This document shows, piece after piece, positions 45,258 to 54,826 of a DNA stretch of 64,000 bases. Both the position numbers and the translations under genes were made by a program. The notes below the pieces were generated by a model. That model worked only from the letters and a program-made list of their open reading frames with translations, was not told the DNA's origin and searched no databases. The DNA lies in assembly GCF_900637195.1 (NCBI RefSeq), contig NZ_LR134356.1, forward strand, positions 2,356,001 to 2,420,000, given 5' to 3'. Positions within the stretch are counted from its first letter, which is position 1, and each line of letters starts with the position of its first letter. This DNA comes from Mycolicibacterium aurum. Lineage in GTDB: Bacteria > Actinomycetota > Actinomycetes > Mycobacteriales > Mycobacteriaceae.

Positions 45258-46262
45258 ATGTCACGGTTCCCGAAGGTCATCGGCGCGCTCGTCGCCACGT
45301 CCGCCCTGCTGGTCGGCGCCACCGCGTGCGCTGACGAGTCCGCGGGTCCGTCGGAGGGCGGCGGGGGCGGTGCCACCACCGACACGCTGAGCATCTCCGC
45401 GACAGGCGTGGACAGCCTGCCGTTCATGGCGATCCTGCAGGCGGGGATCAACAAGAAATGGTTCGAAGAAGAGGGGCTCAAGGTCGACCTGTTCTCCGGC
45501 GGCGGCGGCGGCAACACGTTGCGCGTGGTGACCAGTGGCGACGCCGACATGGCCATCGCGGGCAACACGTCTGTACTTCTCGCGGCACAACAGCCGAATT
45601 CGAATCTCAAGGTCGTCGCGCCGTGGTTCCAGATGAACGACTTCTCCTGGATCAGCCCGCCCGGACGCACCATCGAGGGCGCGGTGCTGGGCTTCAGCTC
45701 GGCCGGCTCGTCCACCGAGCTTCTGGTGAAGGGCCTCGAACGCGAACTGGGCCAAGGCGTCCGGGCGCAGGCGGTGGGGCAGATGGGCGACAACTGGACC
45801 GCCGCGAAGGCCGACCAGATCACCGCCGGCTGGGCGATGCAGCCGTTCATCGCCGAGAAGCAGGCCAGTGAGAACGCCGAGGTATTGATCAACTCGCGCG
45901 ACGTCCTCGGAGACCTGCCCGCCGATCTGGTCGCGGTGAACACCGAGTACGCCGAGGCCAATCCCGACAACATCAAGACCTTCTTCAAGGTCGCGGACCG
46001 GCTCAACGAGTGGGTGGTGTCCAACCCCGACGAGGCCGGCGCCGAGATCGGTCCGTTGGTCGGCGTGTCACCCGAAGTGATGCAGGCCGCGTTGCGCAAC
46101 AACCCCGACCTCGCGAAGGCCTACACGCTCAAGGTCGATCCCGAGGGGCTGAAGAACCTGTCCGAGCTCATGGTGGCCGCCGGTCAGATCGACGCGCCGG
46201 TGGACTGGGCTACCGTCCTGGACCAGCAGTACCTGCCCGAGGACGACAGAGCCACGTTCTGA
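45258..46262 (+). CDS. ABC transporter substrate-binding lipoprotein, NitT/TauT (SsuA/THI5-like) family
   Basis: 334 residues. A lipoprotein signal ends in VGATAC, followed by a Gly/Ser-rich linker. The mature protein has the NMT1/THI5-like fold: [57 protein letters not shown]. Proteins of this group deliver small anionic or aromatic carboxylates, sulfonates or pyrimidines to their permeases. It is the first gene of a tightly packed operon running to 58.2 kb, preceded by a GntR operator. AGGAGGC-like sequence (CTGGAGG) precedes the ATG. Confidence 0.88.
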   Translation: MSRFPKVIGALVATSALLVGATACADESAGPSEGGGGGATTDTLSISATGVDSLPFMAILQAGINKKWFEEEGLKVDLFSGGGGGNTLRVVTSGDADMAIAGNTSVLLAAQQPNSNLKVVAPWFQMNDFSWISPPGRTIEGAVLGFSSAGSSTELLVKGLERELGQGVRAQAVGQMGDNWTAAKADQITAGWAMQPFIAEKQASENAEVLINSRDVLGDLPADLVAVNTEYAEANPDNIKTFFKVADRLNEWVVSNPDEAGAEIGPLVGVSPEVMQAALRNNPDLAKAYTLKVDPEGLKNLSELMVAAGQIDAPVDWATVLDQQYLPEDDRATF

Positions 46263-46302
46263 ACCGATCTCACCCCTGACCGACCGAACGAAAGGTAGCG
46301 TC

Positions 46303-47103
46303 TTGGAGTCATCAGGCATCGAGATGGCCGGCGTATCAGTGGTTTTCGATACCGCTGCCCGTCGCATCACCGCCGTCACCGATATCGACCAGAGCGTTCC
46401 GCATTCGAGCTTCGTGTCGATCGTCGGGCCGAGCGGGTGTGGCAAGTCGACGTTGCTCGCCGTGGTGGCCGGGCTGCAGAAGGCCACCACGGGCACCGTC
46501 AGCGTCGGCGGCAGGCCGGTCACCGGGCCCGACCCCAAGATCGGTGTGGTGTTCCAGGAGGACTCGACGCTGCCGTGGCGCACGGTCGAGGAGAATGTCA
46601 GCTTCGCCATGGAGATGATCGGCACGGCGAAAGACTCGCGGCGCAAGCGGGCCAAGGAGGCCATCGATCTCGTCGGTCTCACCGGGTTCGAGAAGTCCTA
46701 CCCCTCACAGCTGTCCGGGGGAATGAGGCAGCGGGTCGCACTTGCCCGCACCCTGGCGGTGCAGCCCGAGGTGGTGCTCATGGACGAGCCGTTCGCCGCA
46801 CTGGACCAGCAGACCCGGTTGTTCCTCGGCGCGGAGGTGCGCCAGATCTGGGCACGGACGAAACAGACCATCATGTTCGTCACCCACGACATCTCCGAGG
46901 CGATTCTGTTGTCCCAGCAGGTCTGGGTGATGTCCTACCGGCCGGGCACCATCATCGACGTCGTGGACATCGACCTGCCCGGCGAGCGCGACGCCGGTGT
47001 GGTGTCGACCCCGCGGTTCAACGAACTGCACAACCGGATCTGGGGCTCTCTGCAGGCCGAGTCGATGCGCGGCTTCCAGCAGCAGGAAACCGCGGCGACG
47101 TGA
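46303..47103 (+). CDS. ABC transporter ATP-binding protein, NitT/TauT family
   Basis: 266 residues with Walker A ([11 protein letters not shown]), Q-loop ([14 protein letters not shown]), signature [13 protein letters not shown], Walker B ([11 protein letters not shown]) and switch His (FVTHDISEA). TTG start at 46303 with GAAAGG upstream; an ATG at codon 8 is an alternative. Energises uptake with the two permeases that follow. It overlaps the next gene by 4 bp. Confidence 0.93.
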   Translation: MESSGIEMAGVSVVFDTAARRITAVTDIDQSVPHSSFVSIVGPSGCGKSTLLAVVAGLQKATTGTVSVGGRPVTGPDPKIGVVFQEDSTLPWRTVEENVSFAMEMIGTAKDSRRKRAKEAIDLVGLTGFEKSYPSQLSGGMRQRVALARTLAVQPEVVLMDEPFAALDQQTRLFLGAEVRQIWARTKQTIMFVTHDISEAILLSQQVWVMSYRPGTIIDVVDIDLPGERDAGVVSTPRFNELHNRIWGSLQAESMRGFQQQETAAT

Positions 47104-47954
47104 GCACCTCGTTCGCGGCCACCGACGACGTGTCCACGGAGGGCACGCCGGCAGCGGGAGCACCACCGCGGCGGTCCCGCCGCAGGCGGCCCCGGTTCGG
47201 CACCCTCGCCTACAGCGCCGCCTCGACCGTCGGGCTCCTTCTGCTGTTCACCGCGTTCGCCGAGATCGGGTCTCGGGCGGGGTGGTGGAACGACCATGTG
47301 CTGCCTGCGCCGTCGGTGATCTTGGCGGCGCTGGCGGAACTGCTCACCGAGCCGCAGTTCTGGCTCGACGCACAGCGCACCGGCGTCGAGGTGGCTGTGT
47401 CGATCCTCTTCGGCTGTCTCCTGGGATTCGGAGCGGGACTGCTGTTCTGGAAGGTGCCGCTGCTGGGCCGGGTGTTCGAGCCCTACCTGGTGTCGTTCTA
47501 CGCGGTACCGCTGGTGTTGTTCTATCCGGTGATGATCGTGCTCGTGGGCATCAACGCGATGTCGGTGATCATCCTCGCCACCATCATGGCCGCCATCCCG
47601 ATGGCGCTCAACACCGCCGTCGGACTGAACCAGATGCCGCCGGTCTACCTGAAACTCGCGCGGTCACTGAAGGCGTCACCCCGCCAGACGTTGTTCGCCA
47701 TCGCGATACCGGCGGCGGGGCCGTTCATCGTCGCCGGTCTGCGGCTGGCTGTGGTGTATGCCCTCATCGGCACCATCGCCATGGAGTTCACCACGGCGCA
47801 GGCGGGTTTGGGCTACCGGATCCGCTATCTCTACGAGATCTTCGACAACATCGGAATGTTCGCCTACATCGTCGTCGTGCTGCTGCTGTCGTGCCTGCTG
47901 ACCGTTGCCCTGGCCGCCGTCGAACGTGTCCTGCTGCGGGGGAGGAACGCATGA
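47100..47954 (+). CDS. ABC transporter permease 1, NitT/TauT family
   Basis: 284 residues, six membrane helices after a basic N-terminus ([11 protein letters not shown]). The inner-membrane coupling motif is [21 protein letters not shown] (EAA loop, here lacking Glu-Ala-Ala). First helix [20 protein letters not shown] start overlapping the ATPase stop. With the second permease it probably forms a heterodimeric channel, since most NitT/TauT systems have one permease gene. Confidence 0.9.
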   Translation: MSTSFAATDDVSTEGTPAAGAPPRRSRRRRPRFGTLAYSAASTVGLLLLFTAFAEIGSRAGWWNDHVLPAPSVILAALAELLTEPQFWLDAQRTGVEVAVSILFGCLLGFGAGLLFWKVPLLGRVFEPYLVSFYAVPLVLFYPVMIVLVGINAMSVIILATIMAAIPMALNTAVGLNQMPPVYLKLARSLKASPRQTLFAIAIPAAGPFIVAGLRLAVVYALIGTIAMEFTTAQAGLGYRIRYLYEIFDNIGMFAYIVVVLLLSCLLTVALAAVERVLLRGRNA

Positions 47955-48742
47955 CCGCCACGCTGCCCGGCCCGACAGAGGCCGAAATCGCTGCGCCACC
48001 GCGTTTCTCGGCGCGTTCCGTGCTCGCCAGCCAGTCCTTCGGTGCCGGCGTGGTAGCCGTGCTGGTGGTCATCGCATGGCAGGTGATGTCGGGTCTGACC
48101 TTCGTGATCCCGTCGCCCGCGCAGACCATCACCGTGCTGTTCGACAATCTCGCTGACCCGGCCTACCTGTTCGACCTGCGGGTCACCGCGCAGTCGGTGG
48201 CGCTGGCGTTCGTGATCGGCACCGTGGTGGGCGGTGGGATCGGTCTGCTGCTGGGCCTGTCGAGCGCGCTGCGGACCATCTTCGAGCCCCTCATCATCAT
48301 GCTCAACGGCATCCCCAAGATCGTGCTGTACCCGGTGCTGCTGCCCATCTTCAGCCTGTCGGGTTCCAAGGTCGTGATGGGAGTGCTGTTCGCACTGTTC
48401 CCCGTGCTGATCAACGTGTCCACCGGGGTGCAGGAGATACCGAAGGTCTACTGGAAGCTGGCCCGCTCGGTGCGTGCGAACGCCTGGCAGATGCTGACCC
48501 ACATCATCTTCCCCGCGATCCGCCGCCCGCTGCTCACCGGAATCCGGCTTGCGGTCAGCCTCGCGGTCGTCGGTGTGGTGCTCTCCGAGTTCTTCGCCAC
48601 CCGGCGCGGCCTCGGCCGGGTGGTGCTGCAGGCCTACAGCCACGGCGACTATCCGTCGATGGTGGCCACCATCATGCTTCTCATCACGATTTCGTTCGCC
48701 ATCTCGATTGCCCTGTGGCAGTGGGAGAAGCGGATACATTGA
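47951..48742 (+). CDS. ABC transporter permease 2, NitT/TauT family
   Basis: 263 residues, six membrane helices (VVAVLVVIAWQVMSGLTFV, VALAFVIGTVVGGGIGLLLGL, VVMGVLFALFPVLINVSTGV). EAA-type loop SVRANAWQMLTHIIFPAIRR. ATG start overlapping the previous stop by 4 bp; its stop overlaps the molybdenum hydroxylase start (TTGA). Partner of permease 1. Confidence 0.9.
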   Translation: MTATLPGPTEAEIAAPPRFSARSVLASQSFGAGVVAVLVVIAWQVMSGLTFVIPSPAQTITVLFDNLADPAYLFDLRVTAQSVALAFVIGTVVGGGIGLLLGLSSALRTIFEPLIIMLNGIPKIVLYPVLLPIFSLSGSKVVMGVLFALFPVLINVSTGVQEIPKVYWKLARSVRANAWQMLTHIIFPAIRRPLLTGIRLAVSLAVVGVVLSEFFATRRGLGRVVLQAYSHGDYPSMVATIMLLITISFAISIALWQWEKRIH

Positions 48743-51075
48743 CCTCCGACGCATCGAAGCCGGGCGCTGCCGGACCATGGGTCGGTACCTCGGTGCGGCG
48801 TCGGGAAGACGACCGCATGCTCGGCGGGAACGGACAGTTCGTCGCCGACCATGCCGCGGGAGCACACCAGGTGGTGTTCGTCAGGTCGACTCAGGCGCAC
48901 GCCAGAATCACCGGGATCGACACCGCGGCCGCCGACCGGATGCCCGGTGTGCTCGGCATTTTCACCGCCGCTGATCTGGGCCTGGCGGACACCGCGATCC
49001 CGGCGCTGACGACTCCGGATCCCGATTTCACGGCGGCCACCTCGCTGACGGTCGCCGAGCAGCGGCTGGCGATCCTGGCATCGGAGCGCACGCACTACGT
49101 GGGTCAGCCGATCGCCGTGGTGGTCGCCGACAACCGGTACCTGGCCGAGGACGCCGCCGAGAACGTCGCGGTGTCCTATGAGCCGCTGCCGCCGGTGATC
49201 GACGCCGAAGAGGCACTCGGGTCCACCGCGCCGGTGCTCTTCGACCATCTGCCGGACAACGAGGCGGCCCGGCTGGAGTACGAGTTCGGCGACCCCGCCG
49301 CGATATTCGACGTCGCTGCCCACGTCGTGCAGGACACCTACCGGATGGAGCGACACGGCGCCGTACCGCTCGAATGCCGCGGGGTGCTGGCCGAATTCGA
49401 TGCCGGCCTCGGCCGTGTCGAGGTGCAGACCTCCACTCAGGTACCGCACATGGTGCGGGATGCGATCTGTGCGGTGACGGGCTGGTCCAGGCAGGAGGTG
49501 GCCGTCGCTGTGCCCGACGTCGGCGGCGGGTTCGGTACCAAGGCCAATGTCTACGCCGAAGAGATCGTCATGGCCGTGCTCGCCAGGCATATCCGGCGCC
49601 GGGTGATCTGGATCGAGGATCGCCAGGAGCATCTGATGGCCAGCGCGCAGGGAAGGGACCAGACTCACCGCGCCCGTCTTGCCGTCGACGGCGACGGCCG
49701 AATCCTGGCGTGGGACGTCGACTTCGTCGTCGACATCGGCGCCGGAAGTCTGTGGGTGGCAGGCATCGTCGCCAACACGGCGGTGCATCTGATGGGGCCG
49801 TACCGCATTCCCGCCGTGCATGTGCGTGGTCGCGCGGCACTGACCAACAAGACGATTGTCGCCCAGTACCGCGGCGCCGGGCGGCCGGAGGCGACGTTCT
49901 CGCTGGAACGCAGCCTCGACGCCGCCGCGGCGGCTCTCGGCATCTCGGGCGCCGAGATCCGCCGACGGAATCTGCTCGGTGCCGCGGACATGCCCTACCC
50001 GCGTCCCATCCCGTATCGCGACGGGGTGCCCATCGCCTACGACGGGGGCGACTACGTGGCCTGCCTCGACGCGGTGCTGCTCGCGCTGCCGGAATCCGAA
50101 GCGGCCGCCTGTGCGCGGGAGAACCCGGACCACCTCATCGGGTACGGCCTGGCGTCCTACCTCGAGGCCACCGGCCGCGGACCCCACGAGACGGCGCGGG
50201 CGCGGCTGCTGCCCGACGGGCAGTTCGAGATCACCGCGGGCGCGGCATCGGCGGGCCAGGGGCACGAGACGGTTTTCGCCCAGGTGGCCGCTGATGCCCT
50301 GGGCATGCCGCTCGCGCGGGTGCGCTATGTCGCCTCCGACACCGACCGACTGCCCGAGGGGGTGGGGACCTTCGCCAGTCGATCGGCCATCCTCGCCGGC
50401 TCGGCCGTGCACCAGGCGTGCGGCGAGCTGATCGCGCTCGCCGCGCAGCGTGCGGCCCGCCTGATGGGCACTGAGCACGCCGACTACGTGGACGGTCGGT
50501 TCCTTGCCGGGGGACAGGCGCTCGGGTGGGACGAACTCGCCGGGGCGATGCGGATCGGCGGCGCCGACGAGGGCGGTGCCGCGCTCGATGTGACCACGGT
50601 GTACCGGGTGCAGACGGTGACGTGGACGATGGGTGTGCACGCGGTGATCCTGGGCGTGCACCGCCGCACAGGCATCGTGAGGGTGCTGCGGTATGCGGTG
50701 GCCCACGAAGGCGGACGCGAGATCAACCCCCGCATCGTCGAAGGGCAGATCGTCGGGGGCGTGGCCCAGGGGATCGGCGGCGCACTGTTCGAGGCATGGC
50801 GGTACTCACCCTCCGGGGAGCCGACGTCGACGACGTTCGCCGCGTACCACCTGCCGCTGACCACCGACGTGCCCGACGTGATTGTGCGCCACCTCCACGT
50901 CGACACCCCGGTCAACCCGATCGGTGTGCGCGGTGCGGGGGAGAGCGGCACCATCGCGGTGTACGCGGCCGTGGCCGGTGCCGTCGACGATGCCGTGGGT
51001 GGTGGCCATCGGGTCACCACCACCCCCATCCAGACGGGCGACCTGTGCAGGTCGCTGGCCCGGGTGGCGTCATGA
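48739..51075 (+). CDS. Molybdenum hydroxylase large subunit (xanthine dehydrogenase / CoxL family, form II)
   Basis: 778 residues binding the Mo-cytosine dinucleotide cofactor. Start TTG 48739 overlapping the permease stop; the upstream in-frame GTG is less likely. Domain a/b (VGTSVRRREDDRMLGGNGQF) is followed by the Mo-binding domains with VGGGFGTKANVY, QGHETVFAQVAADALG, TDRLPEGVGTFASRS and catalytic Glu ~735 in RGAGESGTIAVY. The active-site loop is YRGAGR (377-382), not the Cys-containing loop of CO dehydrogenase. Such form II enzymes hydroxylate N-heterocycles or aldehydes at a carbon next to nitrogen with water as oxygen donor. Gene order large-medium-small. Confidence 0.92.
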   Translation: MTSDASKPGAAGPWVGTSVRRREDDRMLGGNGQFVADHAAGAHQVVFVRSTQAHARITGIDTAAADRMPGVLGIFTAADLGLADTAIPALTTPDPDFTAATSLTVAEQRLAILASERTHYVGQPIAVVVADNRYLAEDAAENVAVSYEPLPPVIDAEEALGSTAPVLFDHLPDNEAARLEYEFGDPAAIFDVAAHVVQDTYRMERHGAVPLECRGVLAEFDAGLGRVEVQTSTQVPHMVRDAICAVTGWSRQEVAVAVPDVGGGFGTKANVYAEEIVMAVLARHIRRRVIWIEDRQEHLMASAQGRDQTHRARLAVDGDGRILAWDVDFVVDIGAGSLWVAGIVANTAVHLMGPYRIPAVHVRGRAALTNKTIVAQYRGAGRPEATFSLERSLDAAAAALGISGAEIRRRNLLGAADMPYPRPIPYRDGVPIAYDGGDYVACLDAVLLALPESEAAACARENPDHLIGYGLASYLEATGRGPHETARARLLPDGQFEITAGAASAGQGHETVFAQVAADALGMPLARVRYVASDTDRLPEGVGTFASRSAILAGSAVHQACGELIALAAQRAARLMGTEHADYVDGRFLAGGQALGWDELAGAMRIGGADEGGAALDVTTVYRVQTVTWTMGVHAVILGVHRRTGIVRVLRYAVAHEGGREINPRIVEGQIVGGVAQGIGGALFEAWRYSPSGEPTSTTFAAYHLPLTTDVPDVIVRHLHVDTPVNPIGVRGAGESGTIAVYAAVAGAVDDAVGGGHRVTTTPIQTGDLCRSLARVAS

Positions 51076-51950
51076 AGCCGGCTGAATTCGCTTATCACCA
51101 ACCGGATTCGGTGGCCGAAGCCCTCGCGGTGCTGGCACACGACCCTGACGCCAAGCTGCTGGCGGGCGGCCAGTCGCTGATGACGCTGATGAACCTGCGG
51201 CTGGCGCGGCCGTCCACGGTCGTCGACATCGGCAGGCTGACCGAGTTGCGCCGGATCTTCGACGATACCGACGACCTGGTGCTGGGCGCGCTCGTCACCC
51301 ACCGCACGGTCGAGGTGGACCCTCTTGTCATCGCCCGCGCACCATTGCTGGCCTACGCGGCCCGTTACATCGGGCACGTCGGCATCCGCAATCGCGGGAC
51401 GATCGGCGGTTCCATCGCCCACGCCGACCCGGCTGCTGAAATGCCCTTGGCAACACTGGTTCTGGACGCCACCTTCCACGTGGAATCGGCGACGACGGGC
51501 CGTCGCCAGGTCTGCGCGGACGAGATGTTCGTGTCCTTCTACACGAACGGGTTGCTGCCCGACGAGATGATCACCTGGATCTCGGTGCCGGCGATCACGC
51601 CCGAACAAGGCTGGGGCTTCGTCGAATATGCCCGACAACACGGCGATTACGGTCTTGCCGGCGCCGGGTGCGTCCTCACCCTCACCCCGGACGGACGGAT
51701 CGCCGCACTGCGCGCCGGCGTTCTCAGCGCGGCCGATCGTCCGCTGCTGTTCGTCGGCGACGAGGCCGTGGGCCGGCTGCCGTCGGAGCAGCTGTGGCGC
51801 GACCTCGCCCACCAGTGGGCGAGTGACACCGAGCCGGCCGCCGACGACGCCGACTATGTACGGCGGCTCTGCGCGGCCGCGCTCACCGAGGCGCTCGGCG
51901 ATGCGCAGCGCCGAGCCGACACCCGGAGAGGCAGGCACGATGACCGCTGA
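51072..51950 (+). CDS. Molybdenum hydroxylase FAD-binding medium subunit (CoxM-like)
   Basis: 292 residues, FAD_binding_5 domain with KLLAGGQSLMTLMNLRL and HVGIRNRGTIGGSIAHADP, then the CO_deh_flav_C domain. It passes electrons from the 2Fe-2S clusters to the acceptor. No insertion with a 4Fe-4S cluster (as in 4-hydroxybenzoyl-CoA reductase) is seen, so it is oxidative, not reductive. Start ATG overlaps the large-subunit stop (ATGA). Confidence 0.92.
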   Translation: MKPAEFAYHQPDSVAEALAVLAHDPDAKLLAGGQSLMTLMNLRLARPSTVVDIGRLTELRRIFDDTDDLVLGALVTHRTVEVDPLVIARAPLLAYAARYIGHVGIRNRGTIGGSIAHADPAAEMPLATLVLDATFHVESATTGRRQVCADEMFVSFYTNGLLPDEMITWISVPAITPEQGWGFVEYARQHGDYGLAGAGCVLTLTPDGRIAALRAGVLSAADRPLLFVGDEAVGRLPSEQLWRDLAHQWASDTEPAADDADYVRRLCAAALTEALGDAQRRADTRRGRHDDR

Positions 51951-52464
51951 CACCCCTGCGCCGCTGACCATCTCGCTGATTGTGAACGGCAGACAGGTGA
52001 TGCGCGCCGTATCACCGCGACTGACACTTGCCGACTTCCTGCGTGACGAACTCGGCTTGACCGGAACACATCTGGGTTGTGAACACGGTGTCTGCGGGGC
52101 GTGCACGGTCTTCATCGACGGGCGTTCGGGACGCGCGTGCCTGATGTTCGCGGCTCAGGCCGACGGCATGCGGGTGGATACCGTCGAAGGCCTCGACCAG
52201 TTCGAGGAGGCCGCGCGGCTCAAGCGGGCGTTCTCCGAGCGCGGCGGACTGCAGTGCGGCTTCTGTACCCCCGGCTTCCTGGTGACCGCTGTCGAACTGC
52301 TGCGCGATCCCGATGCCGAGAAGCCCCTGACCGCGGATACGGTGCGGGAGACGTTGTCGGGCAACATCTGCCGGTGTACCGGCTATCAGGGCATCGTGGC
52401 GGCGGTGCTCGACGCCGCGGCACCGCCCGACCCGTCGGAGCTCGCGGACAGTGCCGATCCCTGA
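51940..52464 (+). CDS. Molybdenum hydroxylase 2Fe-2S small subunit (CoxS-like)
   Basis: 174 residues with both cluster sets: plant-type Cys47/52/55/67 (GCEHGVCGACTVFIDG) and the second cluster Cys106/109/144/146 (LQCGFCTPGFL, NICRCTGYQG). ATG at 51940 with GGAGAGG upstream; it overlaps the medium-subunit stop by 11 bp and the FUSC start by 14 bp. Confidence 0.95.
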   Translation: MTADTPAPLTISLIVNGRQVMRAVSPRLTLADFLRDELGLTGTHLGCEHGVCGACTVFIDGRSGRACLMFAAQADGMRVDTVEGLDQFEEAARLKRAFSERGGLQCGFCTPGFLVTAVELLRDPDAEKPLTADTVRETLSGNICRCTGYQGIVAAVLDAAAPPDPSELADSADP

Positions 52465-53560
52465 CCGCCGGCCCACCTCGGCGGTGCGGTGGCGGGCCAT
52501 CGAGTTGCTGCGGCCGGTCGGTGCGAGCCGCTGGGGGATGGCGGTATGGCTTGCCGGCGGCCTCGGCGCGATCCTGGGTGTGAGCACGGCCCTCGGGCAC
52601 GCCGAGTGGGGTTCGGCCGTGGGGCTGGGCCTCGTGCTGACCGCGGTGCCGTCGCTGCCTGTGGCGTGGCGGCCTGCGATGGCGACCATCGTGATTCGCG
52701 GGTTGAGCGTCCTTGCCGGCGCGACGCTGGCGGTGCTGACAGCCGGGCACCCGCCGGCACTCGCGGCGGCGACCGTCGTCGCCGCGGTGGGCGGCGGGCT
52801 GCTGCCCCGTGTCGGGCCGACCGCGGGCCTGGCGGTGGTCTTGATCGCCATCGACCTCCCCGGTGACGGCAGCGCCGGCGCGCTGCTGCCGTATATGGTC
52901 GGCGTGCTCGTCGTGGCGCTCGCCTGGGCGTGCTGGTTCCTGTGCGCCGTGGCGATGCGGCGCCACCGCGGTGACGTCGTCGCGTCCGAACCGCAGACCG
53001 GACCGAACAGTCGGACGTGGACAGCACTGTGGCCACACGCTGTGCGCGTCGGTATCGCGGTGGCCGCGGCGGTGGGACTGGCGGGTCTGCTTCCCGACGA
53101 CCTGGTGGGTGGGCACTGGCTCGTCACGAGTGTGATCCTCACGGTGCAGCCGGACGCCAGCGATACCGGAATACGGCTGGCGCAACGTCTTTCGGGCAAC
53201 ACGGTCGGTGCGGTGATCGCGGCGCTGGTGCTCGGAGCGCATCCGTCGGTGCCGGTGGTCGCCGTGGTCGCCGTCGTGCTCTTTACGCTCGCGATGGCAC
53301 TGCGCCCGGTGAACTACACGTGGTGGGCGGTGACCGGTCCTCCGGTGCTGCTGGTGATCAGCGAGTATCCGGATCTGTTTCCCTGGTACGAGGGCGGTGT
53401 GCGCCTGGCGATGAACCTTGTGGGTGCTGTCATCGTGCTCGTGGTGGTCTTCGGCGCTCCGGCGCTGACCCGCTTCGGATCTCGGGTCGGGGGTACCGCT
53501 TCCCCTAGGAAGGACGATCGGATAGTGTATACAAAATCCAATCAAGGAGGCGATAGGTGA
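52451..53560 (+). CDS. FUSC-family (aromatic acid exporter-like) membrane protein
   Basis: 369 residues, two repeats of membrane-helix bundles (GMAVWLAGGLGAILGVSTAL, AVLIAIDLP-like segments; then VRVGIAVAAAVGLAGLLP and VVAVVAVVLFTLAMAL) each followed by a soluble stretch. This matches the FUSC/ArAE transporters that export aromatic carboxylic acids. It would relieve accumulation of toxic intermediates of the pathway. GTG start inside the small-subunit gene (14-bp overlap). Its last codons include operator D and the Shine-Dalgarno of the enamidase. Confidence 0.8.
   Translation: MPIPDRRPTSAVRWRAIELLRPVGASRWGMAVWLAGGLGAILGVSTALGHAEWGSAVGLGLVLTAVPSLPVAWRPAMATIVIRGLSVLAGATLAVLTAGHPPALAAATVVAAVGGGLLPRVGPTAGLAVVLIAIDLPGDGSAGALLPYMVGVLVVALAWACWFLCAVAMRRHRGDVVASEPQTGPNSRTWTALWPHAVRVGIAVAAAVGLAGLLPDDLVGGHWLVTSVILTVQPDASDTGIRLAQRLSGNTVGAVIAALVLGAHPSVPVVAVVAVVLFTLAMALRPVNYTWWAVTGPPVLLVISEYPDLFPWYEGGVRLAMNLVGAVIVLVVVFGAPALTRFGSRVGGTASPRKDDRIVYTKSNQGGDR
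53521..53543 (+). promoter_or_regulatory. GntR operator/internal promoter before the enamidase gene (site D)
   Basis: GATAGT (53521-53526) could be a -10 box and overlaps AGTGTATACAAA (53524-53535), which fits ATTGnATnCAAT. The sequence continues to ATCCAATC, giving a 22-base match at 17 positions to site B. It lies inside the 3' end of the FUSC coding sequence and 22 bp before the enamidase GTG. No convincing -35 box is seen. Confidence 0.65.
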
Positions 53561-54792
53561 CGACGCTGCTCGTGGAGGACATCGGCCTCCTGGTGCATGG
53601 TGACTCCGCGATCGCGCCGGTCCGCGATACCACGCTCCTCATCGAAGACGGGATCATCACCGGCATCGGCGTCGACGCTCCGGCTCCGGATCAGGTGCTC
53701 TCCGCCGGGGGACTGACAGTGATGCCGGGACTGGTCGACGGTCATGTGCACCCCACATTCGGAGAGTGGACGCCCGCACAGAACTCGATCGGATGGATAC
53801 ACAACTACCTGCACGGCGGCACCACGTCCATGGTGTCCGCAGGCGAGCTCCACATTCCCGGTTTGGCGTTCGACGCGCTCACCCCGGAGTTGGTGCTGAG
53901 CATCGCCATCACGTCCAAGCACACGACCGGCCGGATGCGCCCGTCCGGGGTGAAGGTCAATGCCGGCACCGTGCTGCTGGTCCCCGGGATGACCGAAGAG
54001 CATTTCGACCGGGCTCTGCGGGAGGGCATCGACCAGCTCAAGTTCATCTTCTACGACTGGAACCGGTTGGGCGACGGCGAAGCTGAGCAGTATGTCGCGT
54101 GGGCCCACGAGCGCGGTATGACGGTCAAGCTGCACTCCGGCGGGGTGTCCCGCTCGGGGTCGAGCCGGGTGGCGGGAGCCGACATCGTGATGGCGGTGCG
54201 GCCCGACGTCGTCGCGCACATCTCGGGCGGACCCATTCCGCCTCCGGACGCCGACATCATCGCGATCATCGACGGGCTCCCCGACACCAACGTCGAGGTG
54301 TGCAGTTCGAACAACTACCGCGCCACGACCGTCGTCGTCGACGAGCTCACCCGGCGCGGCAGGCTCGATCGCCTGACGGTCGGTACCGACACCCCGGGCG
54401 GTACCGGTGTTATACCGCGCGGCATGTTGCGCAACGTCTGCTACCTCTCATCGGTGTGCGGCGTCGACCCGGTGGTCGCGGTGGCGGCGGCCACCGGGCA
54501 GACCGCGCGGGCCCACGGCCTCGACACGGGGGTGATCGCGGAGGGCATGCCGGCGGATCTGCTGGTGCTGGGCCCGGTCACGGGCTCGATGGCCACCGAT
54601 GCCCTGGAGTCCTTCGCGCTCGGCGACCTGCCGGGCATCGCCTCCGTCCTCCTCGACGGTGTCGGGCTCGTCGCCACCCGCAGCGAGCAGACACCGCCAC
54701 CGAGTCGGGCCGTGACCTGGCGCGGCGCCCAGATCCACCGCGCATCCACCCAGCCCACCCCGGTCGGGGCACACGCCTCCGGCTGCTGCTGA
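53557..54792 (+). CDS. Enamidase-type amidohydrolase
   Basis: 411 residues, amidohydrolase superfamily TIM barrel. Metal ligands: His63/His65 (LVDGHVHPTF), His in KLHSGGVS, His in VAHISGGP, Asp in GTDTPGGTG. Blocks LHGGTTSMVSAGE, PSGVKVNAG, GTDTPGGTGVIPRGMLRN match, from memory, the enamidase of Eubacterium barkeri nicotinate fermentation, which opens the cyclic enamide 1,4,5,6-tetrahydro-6-oxonicotinate. GTG start after AAGGAGG; it overlaps the FUSC stop (GTGA). A GntR operator lies in the preceding 35 bp. In this cluster it should open a reduced, hydroxylated pyridine ring. Substrate is inferred, family is solid. Confidence 0.92.
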   Translation: MTTLLVEDIGLLVHGDSAIAPVRDTTLLIEDGIITGIGVDAPAPDQVLSAGGLTVMPGLVDGHVHPTFGEWTPAQNSIGWIHNYLHGGTTSMVSAGELHIPGLAFDALTPELVLSIAITSKHTTGRMRPSGVKVNAGTVLLVPGMTEEHFDRALREGIDQLKFIFYDWNRLGDGEAEQYVAWAHERGMTVKLHSGGVSRSGSSRVAGADIVMAVRPDVVAHISGGPIPPPDADIIAIIDGLPDTNVEVCSSNNYRATTVVVDELTRRGRLDRLTVGTDTPGGTGVIPRGMLRNVCYLSSVCGVDPVVAVAAATGQTARAHGLDTGVIAEGMPADLLVLGPVTGSMATDALESFALGDLPGIASVLLDGVGLVATRSEQTPPPSRAVTWRGAQIHRASTQPTPVGAHASGCC

Positions 54793-54826
54793 CCACCACA
54801 CCACCCACCATGTGAGGAGACACACC

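Noticed and set aside
48739..52464. Carbon monoxide dehydrogenase operon
   Set aside because: The large-subunit loop is YRGAGR without the Cu-binding Cys and the gene order is large-medium-small, so a form II hydroxylase is preferred.
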